The notes: a model not told the origin generated them from the letters alone. Shown: positions 31,442-43,272, counted from the stretch's first letter. The stretch: 64,000 nucleotides of DNA from Eurosta solidaginis (GCF_040869045.1 NC_090321.1:79331183-79395182); one strand, 5' to 3'. Numbers and translations: made by a program.

Positions 31442-31577
31442 ATATACACATATGCAATCATTTAAAATAATTCCATGTGTTAGTCAAAGAAAATGTGCCT
31501 GATATGTTTTGAAACAGGAAGTTATGCTTAAGTTATGTTTATAAGTTTTTATTTACAAATGTGTAAACTAAAATATA

Positions 31578-34500
31578 ACAAGTAAGGAAGGCTAAGTTCG
31601 GGTGTAACCGAACATTACATACTCAGTTGAGAGTTGTGGAGACAAAGTAAGGGAAAATCACCATGTTGTAAAAATAACCTAGGGTAACCCTGGAATGTGT
31701 TTGTATGACATGTGTATCAAATGGAAGGTACTAAAGAGTATTTTAAGAGGAAGTGGGCCATAGTTCTACAGATGGACGCCATTTAGGGATATCGCCGTAA
31801 AGGTGGACCAGGCCTGACTCTAGAATTTGTTTGTACGATATGGGTATCAAATGAAATGTGTTAATGATAATTTTAAAAGGGAGTGGGCTTAAGTTCTATA
31901 GGTGGACGCCTTTTCGAGATATCGCCATAAAGGTGGACCAGGGGTGACTCTAGAATTTATTTTGTACGATATGGGTATCAAATGAAAGGTATTAATGAGT
32001 ATTTTAAAAGGGCGTGGACCTAAGTTCTATAGATGGACACCTTTTCGAATTATCGCCATAAAGATGGACCAGGGGTGACTCTAGAATTTGTTTGTACGAT
32101 ATGAGTATCAAATGAAAGGTGTTAATGAGTATTTTAAGAGGGCGTGGGCCTTAGTTCTATATGTGGACGCCTTTTCGAGATATCGCCATAAAGGTGGAAC
32201 AGGGGTGACTCTAGAATTTGTTTGTACTATATGGGTACCAAATGAAAGGTGTTAATGAGTATTTTAAAAGGGAGTGGGCCTTAGTTCTATAGGTGGACGC
32301 CTTTTCGGAATATCGTTATAAAAGTGGACCAGGGTTGACTCTAGAATGCGTTTGTACAATATGGGTATCAAACGAAAGGTGTTAATAAGTGTTTTAAAAG
32401 GGAGTGGGCCTTAGTTCTATGGGTGGACGCCTTTTCGGGATATCGCCATAAACGTGGACCAGGGGTGAGTCTAGAATGCGTTTGTAAAATATGGGTATCA
32501 AATTAAAGGTGTTAATGAGTATTTTAAAAGGGCGTGGGCCTTAGTTCTATAGGTGGACGCGTTTTCGAGATATCGCCATAAAGGTGGACCAGGGGTGACT
32601 CTAGAATTTGTTTGTACGATATGGGTATCAAATGAAAGGTGTTAATGGGTATTTTAAAAGGGCGTGGGCCTTAGTTCTATAGGTGGACGCCTTTTCAAGA
32701 TATCGCCATAAAGGTGGACCAGGGGTGACTCTAGAATGTGTTTGTACGATATGGGTATCAAATGAAAGGTGGTAATGAATATTTTAAAAGGGAGTAATGC
32801 TTAGTTCTATAGGTGGACGCCTTTTCGAGATATCGCCATTAGGGTGGGCCAGGGTGACTCTAGAATGTGTTTGTACGATATGGGTATCAAATGAAAGGTG
32901 GTAATGAGTATTTTAAAAGGGAGTAATTTTTAGTTCTATAGGTGGACGCCTTTTCGAGATATCGCCATAAAGGTGGACCAAGGGTGACTCTAGAATGTTT
33001 GTACGATGTGGGTATCAAACGAAAGGTGTTACTGAGCATTTTAGGAGGGAGTGGGCGTTAGGTATATAGGTGGACGCCTTTTGGAGATATCGCCATTAGG
33101 GTGGGCAAGGGGTGACTCTAGAATGTTTGTACGATATGGGTAAATGACGAAAGGTGTTACTGAGCATTTTAAGAGGGAGTGGGCATTAGGTCTATAGGTG
33201 GACGCCTTTTCGAGATATCGCCATTAGGGTGGGCCAGGGGTGACTCTAGAATGCGTTTGTACGATATGGATATCAAATTAAAGGTATTAATGAGCGTTTT
33301 AAAAGCGAGCGGCCCTTAGATGTATATGTGAAGGCGTTTTCGCGATATCGACCAAAATGTGGACCAGGTGATCCAGAAAATCATCTGTCGGATACTGCTA
33401 ATTTATTTATATATGCAATACCACTAACAGTATTCCTGCCAAGATTCCAAACGCTGTTGATTTCGCCTTGTAGAACTTTTTCATTTTCTTCTACTTAATA
33501 TGGTAGGTGTCACACCCATTTTACAAAGTTTTTTCCAAAGTTATATTTTGCGTCAATAAACCAATCCAATTACCATGCTTCATCCCTTTTTTCGTATTTG
33601 GTATAGAATTATGACATTTTTTTCATTTTTCGTAATTTTCGATATCGATAAAGTGGGCGTGGTTATGGTCGGATTTCGGCAATTTTTTATAACAAGATAA
33701 AGTGAGTTCAGATAAGTACGTGGACTAAGTTTAGTAGAGATATATCGGTTTTTGCTCAAGTTATTGTGTTAACGGCCGAGCGGAAGGCCAGACGGTGTAC
33801 TGTGTATAAAAACTGGGCGTGGCTTCCACCGATTTCGCCCATTTTCACAGAAAACAGTTACCGTCATAGAATCTATGCCCCTACCAAATTTAAGAAGGAT
33901 TGGTAAATTTTTATTCGACTTATGGCATTAAAAGTATGCTAGACAAACTAAATGAAAATGAGCGGAGCCACGCCCATTTTGAAATTTTCTTTTATTTTTG
34001 TATTTTGTTGCATCATATCATTACTGGAGTTGAATTTTGACTTAATTTACTTATATACAGTAAAGATATTAAATTTTTTGTTAAAATTTGAATTTAGAAA
34101 AAAATTTTTTAAAAAGTTGGCGTGTTCTTCATCCAATTTTGCTAATTTTTATTTAGCACATATATAGAAATAGTAGTAACGTTCCTGCCAAATGTCATCA
34201 TGATATCTTCAACGACTGCCAAATTACAGCTTGCAAAACTTTTAAATTACCTTCTTGTAAAAGTGGGCGGTGCCACGCCCATTGTCCAAAATCTTACTAA
34301 TTTTCTATTCTGCGTCATAACATCAACCCATCTACCAAGTTTCATCGCTTTATCCGCCTTTGGCAATGAATTATCGCAATTTTCGGTTTTTCGAAATTTT
34401 CGATATCGAAAAAATGGACGTGGTTATAGTCCGATATCGTTGATTTTAAATAGCGATCAGAGATGAGTGCCCAGAAATCTACATACCAAATTTCATCAAG

Positions 34501-34700
34501 ATACCTCAAAATTTACTCAAGTTATCGTGTTAACGGACAGACGGACGGACGGACGGACATGGCTCAATCAAATTTTTTTTCGATACTGATGATTTTGATA
34601 TATGGAAGTCTATATCTATCGCGATTCCTTTATACCTGTATAACCAACCGTTATCCAATCAAAGTTAATATACTCTGTGAGCTCTGCTCAACTGAGTATA
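31578..34700 (-). mobile_element. HINE-A copy 3, complete, inside the hAT element
   Basis: The organisation matches copy 1: 3' end with TTACTTGT and hairpin at the left, about 12 tandem units (31690-33260), a unique region with six or more GGGCGTGG-type boxes, (GGAC)n at 34534-34559, and the 5' end CTCAACTGAGTATA at the right. A residues lie on both sides with no duplication. The unit order (TTAATGAGTATTTTAAAAGGG types first, ACTGAGCATTTTAAGAGGG types last) resembles copy 1. Confidence 0.93.
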
Positions 34701-34837
34701 AAAAAAATTTAGTCAATTAACCAAAAATTTCTGGCCTTTTTTTAGCATCTTTTTTTTCTAAATTTAGCCTTTTGTAACCTTTTTTTTTGCGAATCTAGCT
34801 TCTTTTTTTTGCATCACCTGGCAACACTGGTAATCAA

Positions 34838-36380
34838 TAGCAGTTAACCCGTTTGACTAAATTATCTCTCTTGAGTGGATATATCTATGAGTCAAGTAAT
34901 GATTACTGTTAGTGAGAATAATGCGTGCCAAGTAACCAAAAAGCATTTGATTTGTACCAAAATGTGAGATAATCCAGCGGCATTTATGTACGCAAAAAAA
35001 CGACTCAACTCAAACTTGAGTATAAACAAAAAGTACTCCAAAGCAATTGCACTCACTAAATTTTCAATTGCTTTATGCCCAAAAAAAGGCAAACGCAATA
35101 AAACGTGAAGAAAATCATTCCTACTTTAAAGATTTTAGTTTATTGCGCATTTTAAGTAAGGCTCACTGAGGCGCACGTGATAAGGTTAGCTAAGGTTGAG
35201 TGATAGACACCCCGGCTGGTGAAGTTCACTTGAACAACATGAAGGTCCATTTTGATAACGCATCAAATAACAACGACGTAAGCTGCAGCTACTAAGAGAG
35301 TAGATGCGCAGTTTCCAATATAACTGATATCGACCCTGCATAGGTCCTTCAGAGGTCCTAAGGAGCCGATACCGAAACACTTTTATCTAGATTTGGCAAA
35401 AGCTATACAGCTGCAGCAGAAATGGTTTTCCAGTATGATGAGGTGCAACGCATGTACTCTCATTGGACAGTGACCCGTCAAAGCCCCTATTACCATTTTA
35501 TAAGCTTTTATTTAGTTTCACTTGGCTGTTGTCTGTAATCAAATCTTGCATGTTAAATTTGATACTCTTCCCGGTGTCCGATTGAGCTGAAATTTTGCAC
35601 GCATGTATAACTCCGATGACAATGCAATATTACTTTGCGAGAATTCGATAAATTAATCGATAACAGAGTTATCGGTAAAGATTTGTGCTCACAAGCAATA
35701 AAAGCCTAAGTCCCAGACAAACCCGGCCTAGCTACAGCGGTACCTATCCGTGGAGTCTGAGCCTTAGGCGATTCTTGCTTGTAACAATAGATATTTATAT
35801 TGCATATTAATGAACTGCGTGAACCAGGGACACGAACTACTGTAGAAATTCCATGCCATTACTACGCGGGTATGGGATTCACCATGCCATTTTATATGAG
35901 AAAATTTTCTTACCACGTAGTGAATCCCACGCTTACTTCCATGTTCTTTGTTTAGAGGGATGGTGAATAACCTACAGCGGCTCAAGAGCGCAGGTAACTT
36001 CGCTTTGTTTGTGTATACAACGAAAGTAGAAGTTAGGCTGTTATCGCTAAATGTTGCATACTTTTCTGCGCACTTGCTTTTGTTTTACAGATTTTTGGCG
36101 ATGGAATTTTAGATAAGCGAAAGTTGGAATTTGATTTGAAAATAGATTTAACCCACGGAGCAGAGATCTGCAATGAGTAGTTGTAAACTGAACGCGACAT
36201 AGGCAAAGTCACAATAAAATATAATTTTAAGTTAGTTACCACTGTTTGACACAATTTTATATGTGCTCTCTCTCAAAAATGCTTCAACTAACTTAGTCAC
36301 ATTTTATTTCATTATGCATATGCCCCAATATATTCGGATCATGATATAAAAAATCGTGTACTCAGTCAGGGTTATTTAAA
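34838..36380. other. Intergenic, no gene recognised
   Basis: The part 35170-35480 has LINE-like composition, but I could not read a family from it. The phrase TCCGATGACAATGCAATA (35611) marks an unclassified repeat shared with 28333. Short minus-strand ORFs (35186-35380, 35764-35985, 36033-36254) have no motif. Confidence 0.45.
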
Positions 36381-36447
36381 CGTAGCGATTCGTATGTTGT
36401 TGTTGTTGTTGTAGCAGTGCTTCGTCCCACCTAACAGCCGCGACCGA

Positions 36448-37044
36448 TCACAAATTGTCATAAATATCCTCTAACGGGAGTCCAAGGAAACTTGCTGTTT
36501 CAACAGGGGTGGACCATAAGGAAAGGGGTTTTAGAGGCGTTGGTTCCACATTACAATTAAAGAGATGGTTGGTGTCATGTGGGGACACATTGCAAGCGGG
36601 GCATACATTTTGTATGTCGGGGTTGATTCTGGATAGGTAAGAGTTTAACCTGTTACAGTATCCAGAACGAAGTTGAGCAAGAGTGACACGCGTTTCCCTG
36701 GGCAGTATGCGTTCCTCTTCCGCGAGTTTTGGATACTTTTCTTTGAGTACTGGATTTACCGGGCAATTCCCGGCATAAAGGTCCGACGCCTGTTTGTGGA
36801 GTTCACCAAGGACCCGCTTGTGTTTTTTCGCTTCATACGGCTGGGCTCTCAGGTGCCGTATTTCCTCAAAATGCTTACGGAGATGACTCCTTAAGCCCCT
36901 AGGCGGTGCTGGCTCATCAATCAGATGTCTGTTTGGATGCTCAGGTTTCTGGGTATTCAACAGGAACTGTTTGGTCAGCATCTCATTTCTCTCCCTGATG
37001 GGGAGTATTCTCGCCTCATTATGCAGATGGTGTTCTGGGGACAT
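36448..37044 (-). pseudogene. LINE-J ORF2 C-terminal domain
   Basis: 198 codons: an E.R.ILPIRERNEMLTKQ helix-rich start, HLIDEPAPPRGLRSH, then RETRVTLAQLRSGYCNRLNSYL and a CPAC..(9)..H..FNC zinc-knuckle-like motif. It ends PVETASFLGLPL. This Cys-Cys-His-Cys cluster after RT is usual for I/Jockey/LOA-type proteins. The frame is intact here; upstream it is separated from RT by a frameshift or stop. Confidence 0.88.
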
Positions 37045-37422
37045 AAAAAGACAGCCCGTGGCGATTCTGAGAGCAGTATTTTGGCAGGCCTGTAGCTTCT
37101 TCCAGTGGGTAATTTTTAGGCTTGGCGACCATATGGGTGACGCGTAGCACGTAATCAGCTGGCTAATTGCTTTCTATGTAGTCATGAGCGTTTCTTTATC
37201 TTTTCCCCAAGTACTGCCAGCGAGGGATTTGAGGATTTTGTTACGGGGTGCACGACAGTCGGTAGCGTAGTGCCATCGACGTGGATGTTCAAAATGGTCG
37301 ACATTTGGGACGTCCATGTTGTAAATAAGGTCGCGGAAGATTTAGTCGGTGATAATGCCAGGTTTCGCGAGGCGAAAAATCTGGAGGGATCAGGGAGGTA
37401 GCCGTTTATTCTATTGCATAGC

Positions 37423-37992
37423 TCACTGGCCTGGGCCTGTGGCCATTGTTATGCAGTCATCGGCGTAGGAAACGATTGTGACTCCTTCCGGTGGTGAAGG
37501 TAGCTTAGATATGTAGAAATTAAACAAAAGTGGGGACAGGACACCACCCTGTGGCACCCCTTGTTTAATTCTTCTTGGTTTTGATGTTTCGTTTCTAAAT
37601 TGCACCGATGCCTGCCGAACACCCAGATAATTTGCGGTCCACCTTTTAAGACATGGGGGGAGGGTAGACCCTTCCAGGTCTTGCAGTAACGAGCCATGGT
37701 TGACCGTATCAAAAGCTTTTGATAGGTCTAGCGCTACGAGTACTGTTCTATGGTGGGGGTTTTGATTTAAACCGCAATTTATCTGGGTGCTAATGGCATT
37801 TAGCGCGGTGGTAGTGCTATGGAAATTTCTGAAGCCATGCTGATTACAGGCTATCTGCAAATTTGCTTGGAAATAGGGGAGCAAAATGGCTTCAAGCGTC
37901 TTTGCTACTGGCGATAGGAGAGATATCGGACGATACGACTCTCCTATGTTACCTGGTTTCCCAGGCTTTAGTAGCGGGACCACCTTGGCCAT
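37423..37992 (-). pseudogene. LINE-J reverse transcriptase core
   Basis: 189 codons with the RT blocks in order: VVPLLKPGK, YRPISLLSPVAK, NQHGFR, LVALDLSKAFDTVNH (first Asp), QGVPQGGVLSPLLFN, and VSYADDC with the catalytic YADD near 37460. The frame ends at a stop soon after the palm. Homologous but damaged sequence is at 44900-45400 on the plus strand. Confidence 0.93.
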
Positions 37993-38046
37993 TTTCCATT
38001 TTTCGGGTATGACAAAGGTGGAAAGAGACAGGTTGAAGACATGCGC

Positions 38047-38382
38047 TTAATATTTTAAACCCTCTTTCCCTAGGCTTTTAAGCATCGGCATGGCTATGCC
38101 GTCTGGGCCCACTGCTTTGGATGGTTTAGCGTGACCAATGGCGTCCCCAACCTCTTTAGCGGTGATGGTGATTGGTGACGCGCTGAATTTGCGTTTATGT
38201 GCGTGTCTGTTCGCCCTCCGTCTTTCTTTGTCGACTGTAGAATGCATTATATATTGTCGGCGGAACGCGCTCGCGCATTTTTTCGCATCCGATAGCACTT
38301 TATCGCCAAAGGCGATGGAAACTTTGTCTTTGTGCTTAGACGGATTCGATAGGGACTTTACGGTGGACCAAAGTTTACCCAC
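38047..38382 (-). pseudogene. LINE-J linker between endonuclease and RT
   Basis: 111 codons: GKLWSTVKSLSNPSK, FR.QY, basic RRANRHAHKRK, then KEVGDAIGHAKPSKAVGPDGI, the block just before RT. A stop separates it from 37992. Confidence 0.85.
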
Positions 38383-38418
38383 ACCGGTAGAGAAGTTACA
38401 ACCTCTTAGGTGCTCCTC

Positions 38419-38932
38419 TCATTTCGCCCGCTTGTGTTCATCCACAAGCAATCTGATGCGTTGGTTTATATCCCTTATTTGGGGGTCACCTAGATCAAGC
38501 TGTCTTATAAGGTCACGCTCTCTCGCTAAGTTTGCGGCCTCCGCCGTGAAGTGGGGCCGAATTTTGGGAATTCTCTCGGCGGGAATGAAACGTCCCGAGG
38601 CGGATTCAATGACCTTGCGGAAGGCACGCTCCCCTTGGCGGGCATCAGTCGGGATAGGGAGGGCAGAAAAGAGGTTGTAGGCGTAGACTACGGGACGCCC
38701 TTGGGCGTGAACAGCAAGGAGCCACAAAAGATTTATAAAAGTTACGTGGACGTCGGGTTTTGGGGTCAAGCCCAGAACAACCTGTCCGATGCAACCATCC
38801 CTTCCACGAGACACACTGAACAGAGTATGACCGTCCTAAAAAGATTCTTTTCCGGCAAATGCGGCAAAACCATTTCTCAGGACCGGGGTCAGGAGACGGA
38901 GCCGGATTGGATTCGATACCTTCCCAGAGCAA
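38419..38932 (-). pseudogene. LINE-J N-terminal PHD-like finger joined to the linker across a deletion
   Basis: The 38645-38932 frame has PGPEKWFCRICRKRI, SYSVQC, then a VSW where VSC is expected, and LHRTGCSGL: a Cys4-His-Cys-type finger with one Cys changed to Trp. A second frame (38419-38814) carries ARQGERAFRKVIESASGR and DINQRIRLLVDEHKRAK, which belong after the endonuclease. The two frames meet near 38690, so about 0.7 kb encoding the APE endonuclease is gone. The antisense ORFs at 38138-38680 and 38551-39006 are shadows. Confidence 0.75.
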
Positions 38933-39103
38933 GAGAATATGGAGCAGTCCCGCTGCAAGGAGCTGCTGTGAGGATTACAATTTGTGGGAGGGACGCAACA
39001 AATTAAATGGGGTTACACTGAAATAACAGTCCTTGATCGGGAAAAATCCCGAGTCGCTCCGGTACATAGAACCGACTGCCTTGGGAAGCGTAGCGATTCG
39101 TAT

Positions 39104-40020
39104 CAGCAATTTGGTTGAAGATGCTGATATCCGAAGTGAAGCCACTTCGATATGTTTTCTCGAAAATCTGTATATTCATATGCCTGTATGTGTGTATTTA
39201 ACGTTTTGTTGTTGCAAGAACACGTGAACATGTATATGTACATATATACAAATTCATTTGAATGAGTTGAACAAAGCATGGGGCGCATTCCAAAAGCACA
39301 ACTGCTGGCGAAGTTGATTAGTGATAACTTCTTGGAACGCACAGTTGCAACTTTACGACAAATCAGTGAGCATAACAATTTTCCGCTCCATTCACTCAAC
39401 GTTTTTATCGATTGGTTGTTGACAGTTGGCTCAACGTATCGTTTCGAAAGCACAATTTCTTTCACTCAGCTGATAACTGATTAACTGAGCTAGCAGTTGC
39501 GCTTTGAAATTCACCCATCGAAGCAAACTTTTCCCTCGTATTTCAATTAAAATTTCATACGAAAGCAGACCAAACACGAAATAGTTCATGAGAGACCGTT
39601 GTCGCTTGTATCCATATGCATCATAGCTTATACTTACACATCAATTGTTGTATGTAACTGAATAGATCAGGTTAGCTGCGCTTGGTTGATTTATACGTAC
39701 TCATACTCAAATTGCTGCGGATATATTAGAGTATCAAAAAAGTTACCTGATGCCAATCTCTGCCACAGCAAAATTTGTTGGTTATGAATGTGTATTTTTT
39801 CTGATTTATTATTAGTATTTATGACCCAATGCCAAGATGAGCACGTGCCGAGGGCTTAATGCTATGAGGGTGTATAAACATTTCATATCGCTAACGTTGC
39901 GCCTCAGGGTACCAGGGCGAACCTTGTTGTACTGAAGCCCTTATCCCTCTACAATGGACCTCTGGGGGGATGGACCGTTTCTGTCCTATACCCGTGGGAA
40001 CAAAATGAACAAAAATAATA
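39104..40020. other. Unassigned; last 150 bp possibly LINE leader
   Basis: From 39870 to 40019 the sequence (GGGCGAACCTTGTTGTACTG, CTCTGGGGGGATGGACCG, ACCCGTGGGAACAAAATG) looks like the leader and start of ORF1 of an I-group LINE. It seems to resume after the MITE at 40497-40745 (TGAGTCTTGGTTAACTCAAT). The assignment is from composition and recall only. 39104-39869 shows nothing. Confidence 0.3.
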
Positions 40021-40496
40021 TTAAAGAAAAAAAAAAAACACTTTTTTAAATATAAGCTTTTATTATTGGTTAATAAAATTAACTAAAAAGTAAAAAATAA
40101 GTTGACTGTAAAGAAATATAATACTTTTATAAGTTCATTGTAACTTTTAACGGTAATTAGGCTTCTTCGTATGCGACAAAAAAGGTTCATATTGTACATA
40201 ATTATATATTTTTAACATTAAAACTTTGCACCTAAATTATTAAATCTTGCAGTTTATATCACAGTCCTAATTGTTCTAATAAAAGCGTGTTAAATTTTGA
40301 TGGTATAATTAAGAACATTTAGGACCTCCTCTTCTTGCTATCACAATGTAATACGCTAATTATCGTTAGAGGTTACAATGAACGTATAAAGTGTTATATT
40401 TCTTTACAGTCAATTTATTTTTTACTTTTTAGTTAATTTTATTAACCAATAATAAAAGCTTATTTTTAAAAAAGTGTTTTTTTCTTTAATTTTATT
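40021..40496. mobile_element. MITE with inverted ends of about 120 bp
   Basis: The left arm 40021-40143 and right arm 40374-40496 are reverse complements with few differences, for example ATTATTGGTTAATAAAATTAAC / GTTAATTTTATTAACCAATAAT-type words and TGACTGTAAAGAAATATAA / TTATATTTCTTTACAGTCAA. The central 230 bp encode nothing. The target duplication is not certain because both flanks are A/T-rich. Confidence 0.85.
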
Positions 40497-41589
40497 TAGA
40501 TGAGTCTTGGTTAACTCAATAATTTCAGCAAACCGCTTTCTACCCACTTCCGGCCAGAAGGATTTCGCTACCTCGCAACAGGTAGTGTCCACCCAGATTT
40601 TGCTTAGCAGACCCGAGGCTGTGAACTCCTGCGTTACCCCAAGCCGGCAAATTGATGGCAGCCAGATATCGACGTGGAGGGCGCCGCCTCCATATAGGTG
40701 CCTCCTTCTTCAAAATTTCCGTAATGGTTGCTTTTCAGGTTTCTAATCTCTTATTGACCCGAATTAAAGGGAATTAAAAAGGCTTTTCTTACTTTGAATA
40801 AAAAGTACAATTTTCTTTTTATTAAACTCGGTAGTCGCACTAAAAAGATGTCTACACTCGTTGCTGCCGAAAACTATCCCTTCTTATGATGGCCGCCTTT
40901 TCTTCTTTTTTGCCGACCTCCCCATTTCCAACTTGTTTCAACACCTGTTGTCCATTCACAATAGACAACAGGGTTACACCAAGTGGGAAACAGGGTGAAA
41001 TCATAAGGCTGCTGTTACACCATCCCCCTTTTCGGAAAAAAGTTTGAAGTCGACAAGTTGATCAGGTTTGTCGGCTTCAACCTTTTTTGGTGGTATGGGT
41101 TTAAATACCTTCCGAATAGCAAATTGAACAATTTGAGAAAAAAATTGGACTTTTTTGGCAGATATAGTTAAGTCAACTTATTTAATATAACTAATTACAT
41201 TTAGAATTAGAACCTTTGCGGCAGATATAGCTAGGTAATCTAGTTAATTTAATTAATTACATTTATCTGTTCTTTAAGCCTACATATTTACATATATGAA
41301 TATTAATAGTTTTTATACCTTTTTGTTTGTTTTCTTTGTAATTCAAAATTTCATTTATATCGTTTTTGTATAGTAACTTATACATACATTTTCTATTTGT
41401 TTATTTTACTTACGTTATGTATTGTTTTAATCGTTTGACATATTTTTATTTAAATTTGCATTTACTTAAATTAAGTATGGTTTTAAAGTATGATAAATTT
41501 TGGTTTAAATTTGCTTTATTATCGTAATGAAATAGTAAAAAAAAAAGTTTTGACTATCTCAAAATGAAATTGGGTACATCCGATTATAT

Positions 41590-42432
41590 TTATCTAGGTA
41601 CTCCTCTTATGCGGTTTTTATGTACCGTTTTGTATTTTTTGTTTTCATTATCCAAAATGGTTACACCGTCTATATTAGTTACTAGGTATGGACCCTGATA
41701 TATGTTTTTATGTTTTTCCCGTGGTTCTTTTTGAACTAAAACCATATCGTTTATGTTTACTACTATTGGTTGTGCATTTTTGTCATATGCATCTTTATTC
41801 CTTATTTTGTGTTTTTCTACTAACTCTTTAGCCAAGGCGTGGCACTTTTGCATTCGGTACTTTACTTCTTTTGAATAATTTTCGATATTATAAATTGGTC
41901 CAATTCTTTCGTTATTCAGTTCAGATGGCACAATGGCCTTTTTACCAAAAATTAGTTCAAAAGGAGTAAGTTTATTATCGAATACCGTATTTGGCGTTGT
42001 GTTATGCCAAAACGTAAAATATCTCAAATATGTATCCCAATCATCAAAGGAATCATCTAAGTACGCACGTAGGTACTCGTTAAAAACTCTATGGTTTCTT
42101 TCGACAGTTCCTAAGGTTTCGCGGTGATATAGTGTAGAAAATTTGTGATTAATATTTAATAAACTGGTTAAATTTGCAAAAATTTCATTTTTGAATTCAG
42201 TTCCTAAGTCTGATTTAATCAATTTCATGGCCCCGTATATTAAAATAAAGCCTTCGAATAGTGCTGACGCGATGGTTTTTGCACTTTTATCAGGCATTGA
42301 TATTGTAACTAAGTATTTTGTCAGATCGCAGATTATGTTAAGCGCGAACTTATTACCATATCTCGATTCGCGTTTTTTAATTTTAGAGAAATTTTCTCTC
42401 AATTCTTTGAATTTTGTTTCGAAATTTGACAT
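41590..42432 (-). pseudogene. Gypsy integrase core and C-terminus, 280 codons
   Basis: A clean frame: LTKYLVTISMPDKSAKTIA, IKSDLGTEFKNEI (second catalytic Asp), ETLGTVERNHRVFNEYLRAY (catalytic Glu), then FTFWHNTTPNTVFDNKLTPFE, NIENYSKEVKYR and a C-terminal DMVLVQKEPREKHKNIYQGPY...VHKNRIRG fold. The zinc-binding N-terminus is absent. The part that should hold the first catalytic Asp (IDV.GP type) is replaced by a Lys-rich stretch (residues 5-30), so it cannot be a working integrase as it stands. It shares little with the 1-1977 integrase, so it is a different gypsy lineage. Confidence 0.9.
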
Positions 42433-42494
42433 TAGCAGAAGGAAGACTTTTGCAGCTTTGTATGCTTGGATATTAAGAAATTTTAATGAAAAAG

Positions 42495-42850
42495 GATGAA
42501 ATGATTTTATAGTCTAAATCGAGTTGTGAAAAAGTTGCAAGTTTGAGGTATGAATATGAACGAATTTGAATGAAAAAGAAATTTGGAATGGTTTTACAAT
42601 TTTAAATTGTTTGAGTTGTGAATAAGAACAAATTTGAATGGAGGAGAGATTTCAAATGGTTTTATAACCTATATTGTATTAACCTAAATTGAATTGTTGC
42701 TGCAGATTTGAGACATGAATGTGAACAAATTTGAATTGAAAGGGAATATGAAATGGTTTTATCACCTAAGTTGAATTAATAAAAGTGGCAAGTTTGTGTT
42801 ATGAATGTCAATTTTAATTGAAAAGAAATTTAAAATGATTTTATATTCTA
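42495..42850. repeat. Degenerate tandem repeat (about 85-100 bp, four units)
   Basis: Each unit has AAATGGTTTTAT, then a TTGAATTG-type word, GCAAGTTTGAGGTATGAATG and ACAAATTTGAATGAAAAG. Unit starts lie near 42500, 42587, 42655, 42749 and 42833. It sits in the non-coding interior of the decayed gypsy element. Confidence 0.65.
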
Positions 42851-43113
42851 ATTTGAATTTTGTATTGAATGTTGAAGTAAAATTAATGAATTAAATAAAT
42901 TTGTTATTTATTTGAAGTTGGAGTCACTTGAGAGACAGCTGGGTTGTATTCCCTGTGAACAATGAATTAAAAAAAATTTTTGTTTATACCGGGTGTGCTA
43001 CCATATACGGTATATAAGAGAGAATCCTGATCTATTTTTCCAATTTTCCAAGACAGTATTAATTTTAGACGTGATATGTTTATTGCAATTTACTATCTAT
43101 TACAATATTGTTT

Positions 43114-43272
43114 AACGTGACGGCCGCACCGTTGCACAAAAAAAATCATTAAATTTTACGTGACGGCCGCACCGTTGCACTAAAAAGCATTAATTGTTTT
43201 AGAATTTTTAAGGACGAACCGTTTTTATCAAAAATATATGCATTGTTTAACGTGACGGCCGCACCGTTTCAC
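43114..43272. repeat. Three GC-rich 24-bp direct repeats in the gypsy 5' LTR region
   Basis: ACGTGACGGCCGCACCGTT followed by GCAC or TCAC occurs at 43114-43137, 43157-43180 and 43249-43272, spaced 43 and 92 bp. It stands out from the AT-rich surroundings; near-identity over 24 bp argues for recent duplication or constraint. Confidence 0.88.

Larger units (their letters stand above)
30099..34829 (+). mobile_element. hAT transposon derivative, with nested MITE and HINE-A
   Basis: The terminal inverted repeat CAGTGTTGCCAGGT (30099) pairs with ACCTGGCAACACTG (ending 34829). A perfect 8-bp target duplication GTAATCAA lies at 30091-30098 and 34830-34837. Without the two inserts about 1 kb of hAT remains, encoding only the transposase C-terminus. 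Both ends have subterminal repeats of GCCTTTT and AGCC in T-rich context. The element is non-autonomous. Confidence 0.93.
36396..39088 (-). mobile_element. LINE-J: Jockey/LOA-like LINE with both ends, internally deleted
   Basis: A 15-bp duplication CGTAGCGATTCGTAT lies at 36381-36395 and 39089-39103. The 3' end (left) is (CAA)n. From the 5' end (right) come a leader, a Cys-rich zinc-finger segment, then directly the linker before RT, the RT, and a C-terminal domain. The endonuclease domain is missing and a further stretch of about 90 bp after RT is lost, so this copy is dead although its ends look complete. Fragments of the family lie at 8335, 11560, 44560 and 55560. Confidence 0.92.

Noticed and set aside
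38138..39006. Two plus-strand ORFs of 180 and 151 codons
   Set aside because: They are antisense shadows of the minus-strand LINE-J coding sequence.
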